Shown: positions 24,591 through 36,930, counted from the stretch's first letter. The stretch: 64,000 nucleotides of DNA from Staphylotrichum longicolle (GCA_019096155.1 JAHCVI010000006.1:1922001-1986000); one strand, 5' to 3'. Translations and numbers: made by a program. Notes: generated by a model not told the origin, from the letters alone.

Positions 24591-25935
24591 GATAGGCCGA
24601 GTAAAGGAGTCCAATAGGACAAGTACTTGCTTTGGTATAACGATAAAGCTTACGTTAGTAGAGACAAGTAGACGGAGCTTATCAAGGAAGTCTACGAGTC
24701 TAGACTCGGGGGATATATAGGAGTTACCAAAACTATTACAAGGATCAAGTAGTAAGGGTATAACTTCCTAGGACTTAGAAAGAAGGTTAAAGAGACCCTT
24801 AAGGAATATAACCTTTACTACTAAAGCAAACCATTACATTATAAACCTTACGGACTCCTATAACCATTGCTAGTTATAGAGCGGCTATAGAGCTTAGTAA
24901 TAATAGACTTTATTACCAAGCTACTACTCTCTAAAGATACAACGACGGGAACGGAGTTCGATAGTATCCTTATCTTAGTAGACTAACTTACTAAGTAAAG
25001 CTACTTTATCCTATATAAGGAGATATAGTCGGTAGAACAACTCGTAGATATAATCTACCGGCATATAGCCTTAGTCTACGGGTAGCTAGAGGAGTAGATT
25101 ATAGATAGAGATACCAAGTTCGCATCTAGGTTTTAGCAAGCGCTAATAACGCGCCTAGGTACAAAGAGTAAACTCTCAATAGCTTACTATCTATAGATAG
25201 ATAGATAGACGGAACGACTTAATTAGATCGTAGAACAATACCTTCGGTCATTTATCAACTTCCAATAGGATGACTAGGTTATATTATTACCAATCGCGTA
25301 ATTGGTATATAATATAGTACTAACCAAATCTATAAAAATCATACTGTTCTTCGCGAACTTTAGGTACGAAGTAGACCTACGCCAAAGACCCGAGGTTATA
25401 GTCCTTAGGGCAGCTATCAAGGTAGACTAGATATATACACTTTACGCGATACTTAAGGAAGAACTAGAGTTTATCAAGCAAAGGATAAAGCACTACTACG
25501 ACAAATATAAGCTCGAAGGTCCTTACCTAGAGAAGGGAGATAAAGTCTACCTTATTTTACGGAATCTTCGTATAAAGCGACTAAGTCGGAAACTCGATTT
25601 CAAAAAGATTAAACTATTCAAGATCGAGGAGAAAATTTCGATATCTAACTACCGACTATCATTACTAGCGATAATATATATCAGGACGTATATTTTTCAT
25701 ATTTCACTTTTGGAACTAGCACCTAAGAACGTATAACTTGCTATAGATATAGAAGTTAAAGACGAGGAAGAAAAATAGAACGTTAAAGAAATCCTAGATT
25801 TATAGGTTATAAGGGGATAGTTGCAATATTTAGTAAAATGGTTAGATTTCGGGCTAGAAGACAACTTATAGTAACTAGCTACGAACCTCTACTATCTAAA
25901 GAAGCTTAAGGAGTTCTACTAGAGGAACCCGGATC
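24591..25935 (+). pseudogene. Integrase and chromodomain relic of Gypsy-B1, 3' part
   Basis: Resumes after Gypsy-C with GATAGGCCGAG and reads through the integrase zinc region, the core, the C-terminal KRLSRKLDFKKI segment and a chromodomain (EILDL.VIRG.LQYLVKWLDFGLEDN at about 25790-25870). Multiple TAG/TAA codons. Confidence 0.82.
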
Positions 25936-25969
25936 GGCCAAAGGCTTAAATACTAAAAGCTAGGAAAGG

Positions 25970-26640
25970 TCTAGTAGACTTAGAGACTCCTAGTCGATCA
26001 CTCCAAAGGCGCCCAATACTTGCGCCTACTCAACCAGTCCCTGCTCGACAGGTATAGGACCCTCTAATAGGGGAGAGTTAGGCTTTTCCAACTCCTTCAG
26101 ACCTTATATCCTACAACGAAATACCTTAGTACTATAGTTATACAACTTCTACTACTAACTACGCAAATAGGATAAACGACTAAGCGTTTCAGACAATAAC
26201 TCTTTGGTTTTAGCGATCTCGGCTACTACCTTCTCCTAAGCAGACAAATTCGTAAGTACTATAACGTTAGTACCAAGGATATAAAGGATAAACTATAGGA
26301 GCTTATAAGTATCGGCTACATTTGGGCCACTATACTTCTTACCTATACAAGTATAGTATTAGCATTTGCCCTCTAATATTATACAACGCCTTCGGGGCCT
26401 CGCATTCCAACAACGTTTGCAAGGTATAGAGGACTCGTTACTATAACGCTCGATCTTAGCGGCAAGGATAGAACGTTCGCGTACGAGATTATAGGCGAGA
26501 CGGGACTTACTCGCTCGGTCAGCTATAGCGGTACGATATAGCGGAAAAAGGGAAGGAAGGAGGAAGGACTTACCAGAAATACCGGCGGGTATTAGCGCTA
26601 TTTGAAACAATAAATTGGTCTTTCGGGATGAAAGACGTTA
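25970..26640 (-). pseudogene. Antisense cysteine-motif frame of Gypsy-B1
   Basis: Open on the minus strand from about 26610 to the stop at 26359, with recognisable continuation to about 25970. It begins close to the polypurine tract (FQIALIPAGISGKSFLLPS..), then has a basic region. The segment IPCKRCWNARPRRRC..EGKC..C continues over 26421-26332: four clear Cys plus one Cys and one Tyr in the distal part. The order CxxC-x7-C-x6-C-x2-C-x6-C recalls small zinc-binding clusters, but no family is assigned. One internal TAA interrupts it. The same frame is present in Gypsy-B2 and, diverged, in Gypsy-A and Gypsy-C. Confidence 0.6.
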
Positions 26641-26653
26641 AGGAGGGGCATCG

Positions 26654-27094
26654 TATCACGAACCAACTATAAAAGGTAGCCTAGTAGGGCATACGAGGCG
26701 TAGTAGGAACCAATAGGTAGCAACGAAGCTACAACGCCAAGAGATAGGTAGCCTAGGGGAGCTAGCTACCCTAGGTAATTATGATAGACAAAGGTAGCCG
26801 CCTACCCGGGGCGATCAAAGGATAGCTCAAAGTAGCTAGCGAGTACGGGCGAGCTAGGACAAAGGGGACTTAGGACAAAGAAGTCATTATATATATATAC
26901 TAGCTAGTTAGTCACTTATTGAGGGAGCTTGGAGCTTCCTTAGTAAGTAATTCACACTTGGACTTCACTAGTTCATTGAGACTAGATCAGTATATCTTGT
27001 TATAGACCTTTTGGCTCTACCGAATCTCTATACTTGACCAAGATATACCTCTAGGACCCTTTCAGAAGTGGGTCAGGACAAACGATTCGTCATA
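26654..27094 (+). repeat. 3' LTR of Gypsy-B1
   Basis: 441 bp, from TATCACGAACC to GATTCGTCATA, preceded by the polypurine tract aaggaggggca. Confidence 0.92.
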
Positions 27095-27600
27095 GCGGAC
27101 TAGATATATATACTATATACAATATTTAAAGAAGAACTAAAGTTTATTAGACAAAGGATAAAGTACTATTATAATAAATATAGATTCAAGGGTCCTTACC
27201 TAGGGAGGAGAGACAAGGTCTACCTTATTTTACGGAATCTTTATACGAAGCGACTAAGTCGAAAACTCGATTTTAAAAAGATTAGACTATTTAGGATCGA
27301 AGAGAAAATTTCGATATCTAACTATCGACTATCATTACTAGCGACAATACATATTAGGACATATATTTTTTACATTTCACTTTTAGAACTAGTATTAAAA
27401 AACGTATAACTTGCTATAGATGTAGAAGTCAAAGACAAAGAAGAAGAATAAGACGTCGAAGAGATCCTGGATTTATAGATTACAAGGAGATAGTTGCAAT
27501 ATTTAGTAAAATAGTTAGATTTCGGGCTAGAAGACAATTTATAGCAACTAGCTATAAACCTCTACTATCTAGAGAAACTAGAGGAGTTCTACTAGAGGAA
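27095..27600 (+). pseudogene. Integrase C-terminus and chromodomain relic of Gypsy-A
   Basis: Continuation of the integrase after the B1 insertion: the segment KRLSRKLDFKKIRLF, then a chromodomain (..EEILD, LQYLVK.LDFGLEDN) ending near 27600 with NLDRL. A chromodomain after integrase defines chromoviruses within Ty3/gypsy. Homology with Gypsy-B stops just after this point. Confidence 0.8.
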
Positions 27601-28316
27601 CCTAGATCGACTATAGGGGCCGATTCTAATAAAGTAGCTAGATCGGTATCCGATAAATCTAGGCTAAGAGAGGACTAATCGAATAGAACGTCCGCGCCGA
27701 GCGACTATACATCGCTAGTCACTAAGGCCTCGGACGCCTATAGCCTTTTATCCTCCTCCTCTATCTTATCCAATGACTATATTCTTCGATAGAATAGCTC
27801 GGAACTATACTCCTTGAAGAAGCGCTTCTAACGATAAAGGCGAGCTAGGTAGCCTATAGCTATCTAAAGTTAGGTCTAAAGGATAAAGAGGGCCTCCTTA
27901 GTATCTACCTCCTCCTACTCTACCTACTTCTATTTAGATATAACTTTCGTTACTAAAGAAGTTAGTAAAGGCGTCGATGTATATGGAAGGGCGATACCGA
28001 TAGGTAGAAGCTACACTAGACCTATTGTAAGAACGGCTACGACGAATATACTCGCTATACTAGGACGAACCCTATAAGATATAGTAGGCTAGGTTACGTT
28101 TAAAGTACTAAGAACAAAGTATAGCGTCTATACCCGAGGAATCGATAAAGGAAGCAAGCGTAGTATACTCCTAGGTTTTCTTGGATTAACGTTTTTAGAT
28201 ACAACCTATTATAATGTCAATATTGCAGCGATAATATAGAAGGGAAAACGCTATACTTACAAGTATAGGTTGTTAGTGGTATTTAAAATAAGCCTTAAGG
28301 CTTTCGGGTCGAAAGC
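27601..28316 (-). pseudogene. Antisense cysteine-motif frame of Gypsy-A (RIP ghost)
   Basis: On the strand opposite to gag-pol, positions 28116 down to 28027 read as C-x2-Y-x6-Y..Y-x2-Y-x6-Y. TAC/TAT codons stand where the Gypsy-B and Gypsy-C counterparts have TGC/TGT. TAG replaces Gln at several sites. The segment lies in the same place as in the other two families (between chromodomain and 3' LTR). Start and end cannot be fixed. Function unknown. Confidence 0.5.
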
Positions 28317-28757
28317 TATAACGAATCGTTCGTCCTAACCCACTTCTGAAAGGGTCCCAGAGGTATATCTTAGTCAAGCATAGAGATTCGGTAGAGCCAA
28401 AAGGTCTACAACAAGATATACTAATCTAGTCTCAATAAACTAGTGAAGTCCAAATGTAAATTACTTACTAAGGAAGCTCCAAGCTCCCTCAACGAGTAAC
28501 TAACTAGCTAATATATATATATAATGACTTCTTTGTCCTAAATCCCCTTTATCCTAGCTCGCCTATACTCGCTAGCTACCCTAAGCTATCCTTTAATCGC
28601 CCTAGGTAGGCGGCTACCTTTATCTACTATAATTACCTAGGGTAGCTAGCTCCCCTAGGCTACCCGTCTTTTAACGCTATAGCCTCGTTACTACCTATTG
28701 GTTCCCGCTACACCTCGTATACTCTACTAGGCCGCCTTTTATAGTTGGTTCGTAATA
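28317..28757 (-). repeat. 3' LTR of Gypsy-B2
   Basis: 441 bp, inverted copy of the Gypsy-B LTR, ending GGTTCGTAATA. Confidence 0.92.
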
Positions 28758-28759
28758 CA

Positions 28760-29640
28760 ATGCCCCTCCTTGACGTCTTTTGTCCCGAAAGACCAACTTA
28801 TTATTTCAAATAGCGCCAATACTCGCCGGTATTCCTAGTAAATCCTTCCTCCTTCCTTCCCTTTTTCCGCTATATCGCACTACTATAGCTAACCAAGCGA
28901 GCAAGTCCTATCTCGCCTGTGATCTCGTACGCGAACGTTCCATCCTTACCGCCAAGATCGAGCGTCACGGTAACGAGTCCTCTATACCTTACGAACGTTA
29001 TTAGAACGTAAGGCCCCGAAGGCATTATATAATGTTAAAGGGCAAATGCCAACACTATACTCGTATAAGTAAGAAGTATAGTAGCCCGAATATAGCCGAT
29101 ACCTATAAGCTCCTATAGTTTGTCCTTTATATCCTTAGTACTAATGTTATAGTACTTGCAAATTTATCTACCTAGAAGAAGGTGGTAGCCGAGATCGCTA
29201 AAACCGAAGAGTTATTATCTAAAATACTTAGTCGTTTATCCCATTTATATAATTAGTAGTAGAAGTTATATAACTATAGTACTAAGGTATTTCGTCGTAG
29301 GATATAGGGTCTAGAAGAGTCGAAAAAGCCTGACTCTCCCCTATCGGAGGGTCCTATACCTGTCGAGCAAAGACTAGTTGGGCAAACGCAAACGTTAGGC
29401 GCCTTTAGAGTAATCGACTAGGAGTTTCTAAATCTACTAGACTCTTTTTAGCTTTCGGCGCCTAAGCCCTTGGCCGATCTAGGTTCCTCTAGTAGAACTC
29501 CTCAAGCTTCTCTAAATAGTAGAGGTTTATAGCTAGTTACTATAAATTGTCTTCTAGCCTAAAATCCAACTATTTTACCAAATATTATAACTATCCCCTT
29601 GTAACCTATGAATCTAGGATTTCTTCAATGTCCTATTCTT
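28760..29640 (+). pseudogene. Antisense cysteine-motif frame of Gypsy-B2
   Basis: On the plus strand, opposite to this element's gag-pol. Open from about 28780 to the TAG at 29002-29004, then readable to about 29640, where it meets the end of the chromodomain frame tail to tail. It shares with B1 the segments FQIAPI and SFLLPSLFPLYRT, RERSILTAKIERH, and the motif at 28990-29079. In the motif four of six Cys positions are now Tyr (IPYERY..). The start codon is not certain: an ATG at 28760 lies in another frame. Confidence 0.55.
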
Positions 29641-32600
29641 CTTCCTCGTCTTTAACTTCTACGTCTATAGCAAATCGTATATTCTTAGGTGCTAATTCTA
29701 AAAGTAAAATGTAAAAAATATACGTCCTAATATGTATTATCGCTAGTAATGATAGTCGGTAGTTAGATATCGAAATTTTCTCTTCGATCTTAAATAGTCT
29801 AATCTTTTTAAAATCGAGTTTCCGACTTAGTCGCTTCGTATAAAGATTCTGTAAAATAAAGTAGACTTTATCTCCCCTTTCTAGGCAAGGACCCTCGAGC
29901 CTATATTTATCGTAGTAGTACTTTATCCTTTGCTTAATAAACTCTAGTTCTTCCTTGAGTATTGTATAAAGTATATACATCTAGTCTACCTTGATAGCTG
30001 CCCTAGGAACTGTAACCTTGGGTCCCTAGCGTAAGTCTACTTTGTACCCAAAGTTCGCGAAGAACGGTATAACTTTCGTAGATTCGGTTAGTACTATATT
30101 ATATACTAATTGCGTAACTAGTAACAATATAACCTAATTATCCTATTAGAAGTTGATAAATGACCAAAGGTATTGTTCTACAATCTAATTAAGTCGTTCT
30201 GTCTATCCATCCGTCTATAGATAGTAAGCCGTTGAAAGCTTACTCTTTATACCTAGGCGTATTATTAGCATTTACCAAAACCTAGATATAAACTTGGTAT
30301 CTCTATCTATAATCCACTCCTCTAGCTACCTATAGACTAAGGCTATATACTAGTAGATCACGTCTACAAGTTGTTCTACCGACTATATCTCCTTATATAG
30401 GATAAAGTAGCTCTACTTAGTAAGTCGGTCTACTAAGACAAGGATACTATCGAACTCCGTTCCTATCGTTATATCTTTAAAGAGTAGTAGCTTAGTAATA
30501 AAGTCTATCGTTACTAAGCTCTATAGCCGCTCTATAACTAGTAATAGTTATAGGAGTCTATAAGGTTTATAATGTAATGGTTTACTTTAGTAGTAGAGGT
30601 TACATTCCTTAAGGGTCTCCTTAACCTTCTTTCTAAGTCCTAGGAAGTCGTACCCTTACTATTTAATCCTTATAATAGTTTTAGTAACTCCTATATATCC
30701 CCTAAGTCTAGACTTATAGACTTCCTTGATAAGCTCTATCTATTTGTCTCTACCGACGTAAGCTTTATCGTTATACTAAAGTAAATGCCCGTCCTATCGG
30801 ACTCCTTTGCTCGGCCTGTTATAGGATTTATCTTCTCCTTATAACTAGTAATGCTAGTATATCTAATCTTCTAATATCGCTTAGTACTTATTAGTATTAG
30901 GTCTTTATTCCCTAAAGACCGCGTTGCATTCTTTCTAGTAGTTCCTATACTATGTATCGTCGTATCTCCTTATAATTTGCAACCTACTTCGATCTAGGTT
31001 GGTATAGGTATAGTAGACTAGCTACTATAGTAGGTAATTTATTGTCCTATCGGGCTATTCTCGGAACAAGGGTAGCGATACTTCTATTATATTGCCGAAG
31101 TAATCTAGTCTCCTATTCAAGGCATCCGCTCTTATGTTCTCGGATCCTTTCTTATAGATAATGACGAAGTTAAATTTTATAAAGAACTCCGCCTATTGTA
31201 TCTAGCGCTAGTTAAATTCTTTAGTACTAGTAAAGTATCGGAGGTTCTTGTAATCTATGTATACCTATACTTGGTATATTATACCGCTAAGGTAAGGTTT
31301 CCATTCGCGAAAGGCCTCGATAATTGCCAATAGCTCTTTATTATATATCGGGTAGTTAAACTATAGTCCTACAAGCTTCTTCGAAAAGAATACTATAGGG
31401 TAGAGCTTTCCTTACTCGTCCCGTTAACTAAATTGCCCTCCAATCGTATAGTCCAATATATTGGTCTCCACCTTAAATAGCTTCCTAAGATCTGGCAATA
31501 AAAGCACGGGGTCCGCGATAATAAGGTCACTAATCCGTTAAAACGCCTATTCTTGCTCCTTCCCCTATTGGAACTCGATATCTTTCTTCGTCAAGTAGTA
31601 TAGAGGTCGTACGATATCGCCAAAGTTTCTGATAAACATCCTATAGAAATTGGCGAATCCGATAAATCCTCGGACTTCTATCGTTGTTTTTAGTATAGGC
31701 CACGTCTTGATAGCTTCGACTTTAGTTGGTTCTATTTATATCTATCCTAGCGAAATCTCGAAGCCTAGGAAGACCATCTTTGTAATATAGAACTCGCTCT
31801 TATCCTTGTTGATAGAGAGTTTCTATACATGAAATACGTCCAGCACCTACTTTACATACTTCTTATATTCTTCGAATGTCTTGGAGAAGATAAGAATATC
31901 ATCTAGGTAATAGACTATAAACTTATCGAGGAATAGTCGGATCGTATAATCAACGACCTTCTAGAATATCGCTAGCGCATTTGTCAACCCAAAGGGTATA
32001 ACATAGTACTCGAAGTGTCTATAATAAATGCGAAAGGCTATCTTCTATTCATCCCCCTCCTTAATGCGAATATAGGTATATACTATTAGAAGGTCAAAAC
32101 GCGTAAAGTATCGCACGCCTACTAGCTAATCCTATAGTTGCAAGATAAATAGCAAGGGATAGCGGTCCTTTACTATCTATTCGTTTAGCTATTGGTAGTC
32201 TATACATATCCTAAGTTTTCCATCCTTCTTCGGTATAAAAAGGATCGGATACCCTACTAGAGATATCGATAGTCTAATATATCCTATCTTGAAATTGGCC
32301 TCAAGATATCTCTTTAATTTATTATCCTAAAGTTCGTTCGTATAGTATACTTTAAAGAACTTCAACTAGGCGCCTTCCTTAAGTTTAATCTTATAGTCCC
32401 AAGGTCTATATTCTAACAACCCCTCTATATACTTGGCTATAAACGCCGGGTATCCCTAGTACTCCGCTAGGATCTTCCCCGTTTCGTCGTCCGTCTTCGC
32501 GCCTTAGTAGTATATAAACTTACTACTAGCTATAACTTCGGCCACTTCTATCCAAGTGACCTATTCTTAGAGTCGGAATCTAGTATTATCGACTAAGATA

Positions 32601-34400
32601 ATAGCAACCTCTTAGCTAGTCTATCTCTATATATATCGTTTCTACTAGTGACTGCCGCCTCTTCCTAAGTCTATAGTGGCCTGTCTACCACTATCTGTCT
32701 CTTACGGTAAGTCCTCAAAGTATATATACTTCTCTATACTACTTTTTCGTAACTCGTCGTCTATACTCCCTATTATATTAATCGGATATAAGCCTATTAT
32801 ACTTTAGGGTTATAGATAGCCACCTCCCTTCCAACTAATGTTAGGGTTGTAAATCCTATACTATAGGCGACCTAAGATTATATCCTTTTTGGTCCCTATA
32901 TCTATAATGTCGAAAATGACCTTTGTAGTCTTCCCTTCGACCGTAATGTCGAGTAGTTCCATTTCTCGTCGTACAACCTATATTAGGAATAGTCCTTTGA
33001 CCACGTATAGTTACTTCTTTATCCTCCATAGTATCTAGAGTTGGTTAACGAAACTAGGTAAGATAAGGTCGATCTACAACCCTCTATCCACCAATACAAA
33101 TACCTAGTATCGCTTCCAATATACGGTGACCTAAATTCGATCGTCCGGCTAGTTGTTTTATATAGCGGCCACTTCCTAATAGGCCATCCGTACCATCTAC
33201 CTTGTCACTACGCTTTTACACTTTTGCGTTTTTGCATTCTTAGCATACCTTGTATACTTTTTACGTCTAGTACCTCCTACACCGCTAGTGCGTCTTTACA
33301 CTTTTCGCATTCTTTATACACCTTATATGTTTTTACACCTTTTAGTTATACCTTTACACCTTATATATTTCCATACCACTATATTAGCCGGTTTAGTGAC
33401 TACTTATAGGTCCACTAGGAGGTTATCGTAGGCCTTCCATCTTGCCCAGTTCTTCCTACACTAGCGGGCCTATTGTTATTATAAAGGTATTAGTTTTACT
33501 CGGGCCTATCGTAGGCCCTAGAGTTATTTCCTAACTTCTATTGAATCCGAAAGGCGTCCCTCTAGGACTCGGGTTGGTTGTCGTCCCCTATTTGCTAAAT
33601 ATCCCTCTTCCTATCTCGTATAGCCTTTTTGCGCTTTTTCGTCGGCAGATCTACCCCCAAGATAGGTTCGTCTTAGAACGGAATATTATATCCACTTTCA
33701 AGCTTTTCAAACTACTTATTAATGCCCGGGTCCTTCTTCAGCTTGACCCATCCGTCCGTAATCTAGTAGAGATCGAGTACTCTAATAATCCTTCGAAGGA
33801 TCTAATAGTACTACTAGACTTTTCTCTTAAAGTAATAGAGGTATACGTAGTCGCTACATCCCTCTACTTCTTCTATATCTCGGCAATACTTAGGCCACGC
33901 CCTCTTAGGCACAATATAGAGGCACCCTTTGTCCATCCTATCAAACGTCTATAAGAGGTCGGCGTAACTATATCTATAATCGAACGTCTAGGTAATAGGT
34001 TTCTATAATCCGTCCTCCCCTACCTCTCTAATAGGCTAGTAATTATAGTCGAATTTCTCCTTATAGTAGAACTAACAGGAGTATATAATATACTAAAACT
34101 ATAGGATATAGATATAGTCGCTTCTTCCTAGGTTAATATATATAGTTTCCCTCTCTACGATATACTAGAATCTATACCTATAACCCTTGCATCGTATATC
34201 GTTAGTAGTCCTCCTAAAGCTATAGTATCCTCGTTAGTCCTAATAGTCCTCCCAACTCTTAGGTAACTACCCCTAGGCCTCCTACCAGGCCCGTTCCTAG
34301 TAGTATAAAAACTTAGGAATATAGATCTCCCCCTCTAGTAGGTCTTTGTAGTCTATATTGTCTAGTCCTATCTACCAGACCTAGTCGGCTTTTTATATCT
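29450..34400 (-). pseudogene. pol relic of Gypsy-B2
   Basis: Minus strand, decreasing coordinates: protease near 33090-33040, RT with YYLDDILI at about 31915-31892, RNase H about 31490-31120, integrase from about 30780. An open integrase C-terminal segment spans 29980-29633 (KRLSRKLDFKKIRLFKIEEK), then chromodomain remnants to about 29450. Stops at former Gln/Trp codons. Confidence 0.83.
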
Positions 34401-35988
34401 CTCTTAGCTAGAAGATTTCCTCCTTTAGCTTATCGGCCTGCCGCTCGACCGTACCGAGTTGTCGCGCGACGGCGCGGTAGGCCGCTACGATCTTCTTGGT
34501 TTCCTCCCTAATCCCCTTCTATTCTTGCCCCCGTTCTACTACTAGCTACTAAAGGTACTATAACTCGTCCCTAGCCTATTCTAGCAGGGCTACGAGTGCT
34601 TTGGGGTTATAGGGATTAGGCAAACTATCGTTGTTTTTGCCAAGGTAAGCGATGACCTTCTCGATAGTTTCCCGGCTTGGTATATCTTCCGCTAAAGAAT
34701 CGCTCTAGTTACTACATTAATCCTCTAATATTCTCTAGGTAAGTCTAGTGGTTATACGCCTTGAAATAGCAGTAGTAACACTATCGATTTAGTCCTCTAC
34801 CCATTGTCGATTTTCCTAGGACCAGTTAATACCCTACATTAAAATGCCCGTCGCTAGTACGCATTGAGCCCTAGGGTCGGCGTTATCCCAAATGAATTAC
34901 TCGACAAACTACACGCTAGATACGCCGTCATCGCTAGTATATAGGTTGTCCCTATTACTATAATCTTCATCTATAGTATCGCTTTCCTCTTTATAACACT
35001 ATATTATATAGTCGATAGTATTCTCAAAGTCATCCTAGTTATACTAATCAACGACCGCTACTTCCTTAACTAGGAATCTTACATCGATAGTCACCGTCTT
35101 GCGACCCGGAACTAGCTTCTAGTCACCTTTCTTCTTCAAGCTATAATAGTCCTATCTAAAGTATCCCTTCTTACTATATCTATAGCAAATGACGTCGGCC
35201 TTGCCCATTTTGACTAGGCTAGCACGTTAGTTAGCGTCAACGTCCATAGCACCAGAGTACGTACTATACGCTATACTACGGTATAGACGCTTCTTTTTAT
35301 CGTTGGGCCGGTAAGTCTACAAGGTCCCGCTCCAACCCTTACATTGCTATTTACATATATACTAACAATCGTCGATCTTAATAGCTATAGCGATATACTC
35401 GTCGAATATATCTAGCCAATCCTTATCGTATAGCACGTCCTTAACCTCTTCCTTAAAGCCATTATAGAACAGCTATATAAGGCCTTCTTCGTTAAGGTCG
35501 GCCCTCATAGAGTCTTATCGAAATAGCGCGGTATACGCGGATGCCGACTTGGTCTAGCGGAGCTACATTAGGCGGTCCTATACATACCACTTCTCGTCCA
35601 AATCCCCAAACACCTTCCATAGCTCGGCCTCGAACCTAGCGTAGCTACCAAAGACTTCGTTCGTAAAGTCTTCTCTATCGTCCTCGTCGGCGTTATTCAA
35701 TATATCGTCTATAGTAGGTTGAAACCACCAGAGGGCCTATCCCTCTAGACACGAGGCGATAAATCCGACCTTATCTACTTCCATAGGAAACAGCTCGGGA
35801 TAATATCCCAAATAGGCCTTAGAGAAAGTCAGGAACCCCAAGAGGGCGTCCTTCCCTCCTCTATACCGTAGTAGCAGGTTAAGCTTAACCCGGCTTCGAT
35901 TAGCTATAGTGTTAAGGCGAACGTTCTCCGCCTCGAGTACGGCGATGCGCTCGTTGAGCTAGGCGATAGTAGGTACGGTAATACCTAT
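34401..35988 (-). pseudogene. gag relic of Gypsy-B2
   Basis: Collinear with Gypsy-B1 gag from the ATA at 35986-35988 (former ATG) through capsid and a zinc-knuckle remnant near 35180-35120 to the region joining pol. RIP stops throughout. Confidence 0.8.
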
Positions 35989-36042
35989 AGTATTCGATAC
36001 CTCCGTTCTAAACCATGATAGAAACAAAGGGAGTAAGCAACG

Positions 36043-36483
36043 TATAACAAATCGTTCGTCCTAACCCACTTCTAAAAGGGTCCCAGAGGTATATCTTAGT
36101 CAAGTATAGAGATTCGGTAGAGCCAAAAGGTCTACAATAAGATATACTAATCTAGTCTCAATAAACTAGTGAAGTCCAAGTATAAATTGCTTACTAAAGA
36201 AGCTCCAAGCTCCCTCAACGAGTGACTAACTAGCTAGTATATATATATAATGACTTCTTTGTCCTAAGTCCCCTTTATCCTAGCTCGCCCGTGCTCGCCA
36301 GCTACCCTAAGCTATCCTTTAATCGCCCCGGGTAGGCGGCTACCTTTGTCTACTATAATCACCTGGGGTAGCCAGCTCCCCTAGGCTACCCGTCTCTTAG
36401 CGCCATAGCCTCGTTGCTACCTATTAGTTCCCGCTGCGCCTCGCATGCCCTACCAGGCCGCCTTTTATGGTTGGTTCGTGACA
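36043..36483 (-). repeat. 5' LTR of Gypsy-B2
   Basis: 441 bp, inverted, ending GGTTCGTGACA next to the AAAGC duplication. Confidence 0.92.
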
Positions 36484-36506
36484 AAAGCCTAGAAGGAGGG
36501 GCATTG

Positions 36507-36930
36507 TATTACGGACCAACTATATATATAGCTGGGAGGGGCCGTAGTTAGGGTATAGGGCGCCCTAACGTCTAATCATTGAACAACCAATTAGGGAAGG
36601 ATTATACTTGGTATAGGCTTGGTACTATGATCTAATACTAGGGCTTATAGAGATCACTTTGTAATCCTGGTAAGCTAATATAAAGGATTATACAAAGAAG
36701 GTAGTGATCTAAAGGAACTATTATATATATATACACTAGATAGTTAGTTACTCGTTAAGGGAGCTTAGAACTTCCTTAGTAAGCAATTATAGTTTAGACT
36801 TCACTAGTTCATTGAGACTAGATCAGTGTATCTTATTGTAGACCTTTTGGCTCTACCGAATCTCTATGCTTGACCAGGACATACCTCCAGGACCCTTTCA
36901 GAAGTGGGTCAGGACGAACGATTCGTCACA
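36507..36930 (+). repeat. 3' LTR of Gypsy-A
   Basis: 424 bp, from TATTACGG to GATTCGTCACA, directly preceded by a purine-rich tract and followed by the AATAC target duplication. Confidence 0.9.

Larger units (their letters stand above)
11467..27094 (+). mobile_element. Gypsy-B1: chromodomain-type Ty3/gypsy element, RIP-mutated, interrupted by Gypsy-C
   Basis: Two 441-bp LTRs (11467-11907, 26654-27094) and a 5-bp duplication GCAGA/GCGGA (11462-11466, 27095-27099; the one difference is a RIP-type transition). Without Gypsy-C the length is about 8.14 kb, close to Gypsy-B2 (8167 bp). The target was the integrase of Gypsy-A; the uninterrupted sequence is present in B1's own integrase at about 25411-25436. 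Same orientation as Gypsy-A. Confidence 0.93.
28317..36483 (-). mobile_element. Gypsy-B2: second copy of Gypsy-B, minus strand, RIP-mutated
   Basis: 8167 bp, LTRs of 441 bp at 28317-28757 and 36043-36483, perfect AAAGC duplication (28312-28316, 36484-36488). It inserted only 23 bp before the 3' LTR of Gypsy-A. Inverted relative to Gypsy-B1, so the two copies form a long interrupted inverted repeat. It retains the uninterrupted sequence where Gypsy-C entered B1. Confidence 0.93.
3230..36930 (+). mobile_element. Gypsy-A: chromodomain-type Ty3/gypsy LTR retrotransposon, RIP-mutated, with three insertions
   Basis: Bounded by two 424-bp LTRs (3230-3653, 36507-36930) and a perfect 5-bp duplication AATAC (3225-3229, 36931-36935). 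Without the inserted pogo, B1 and B2 elements its length is about 8.0 kb. Order: LTR, gag with a zinc-knuckle remnant, protease, RT, RNase H, integrase, chromodomain, an antisense cysteine-motif frame, polypurine tract (aggaggggca), LTR. Stops are dense and nearly all explained by C-to-T or G-to-A changes. R/U5 and the coding body are close to Gypsy-B, but U3 and the stretch after the chromodomain are different. Confidence 0.93.
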
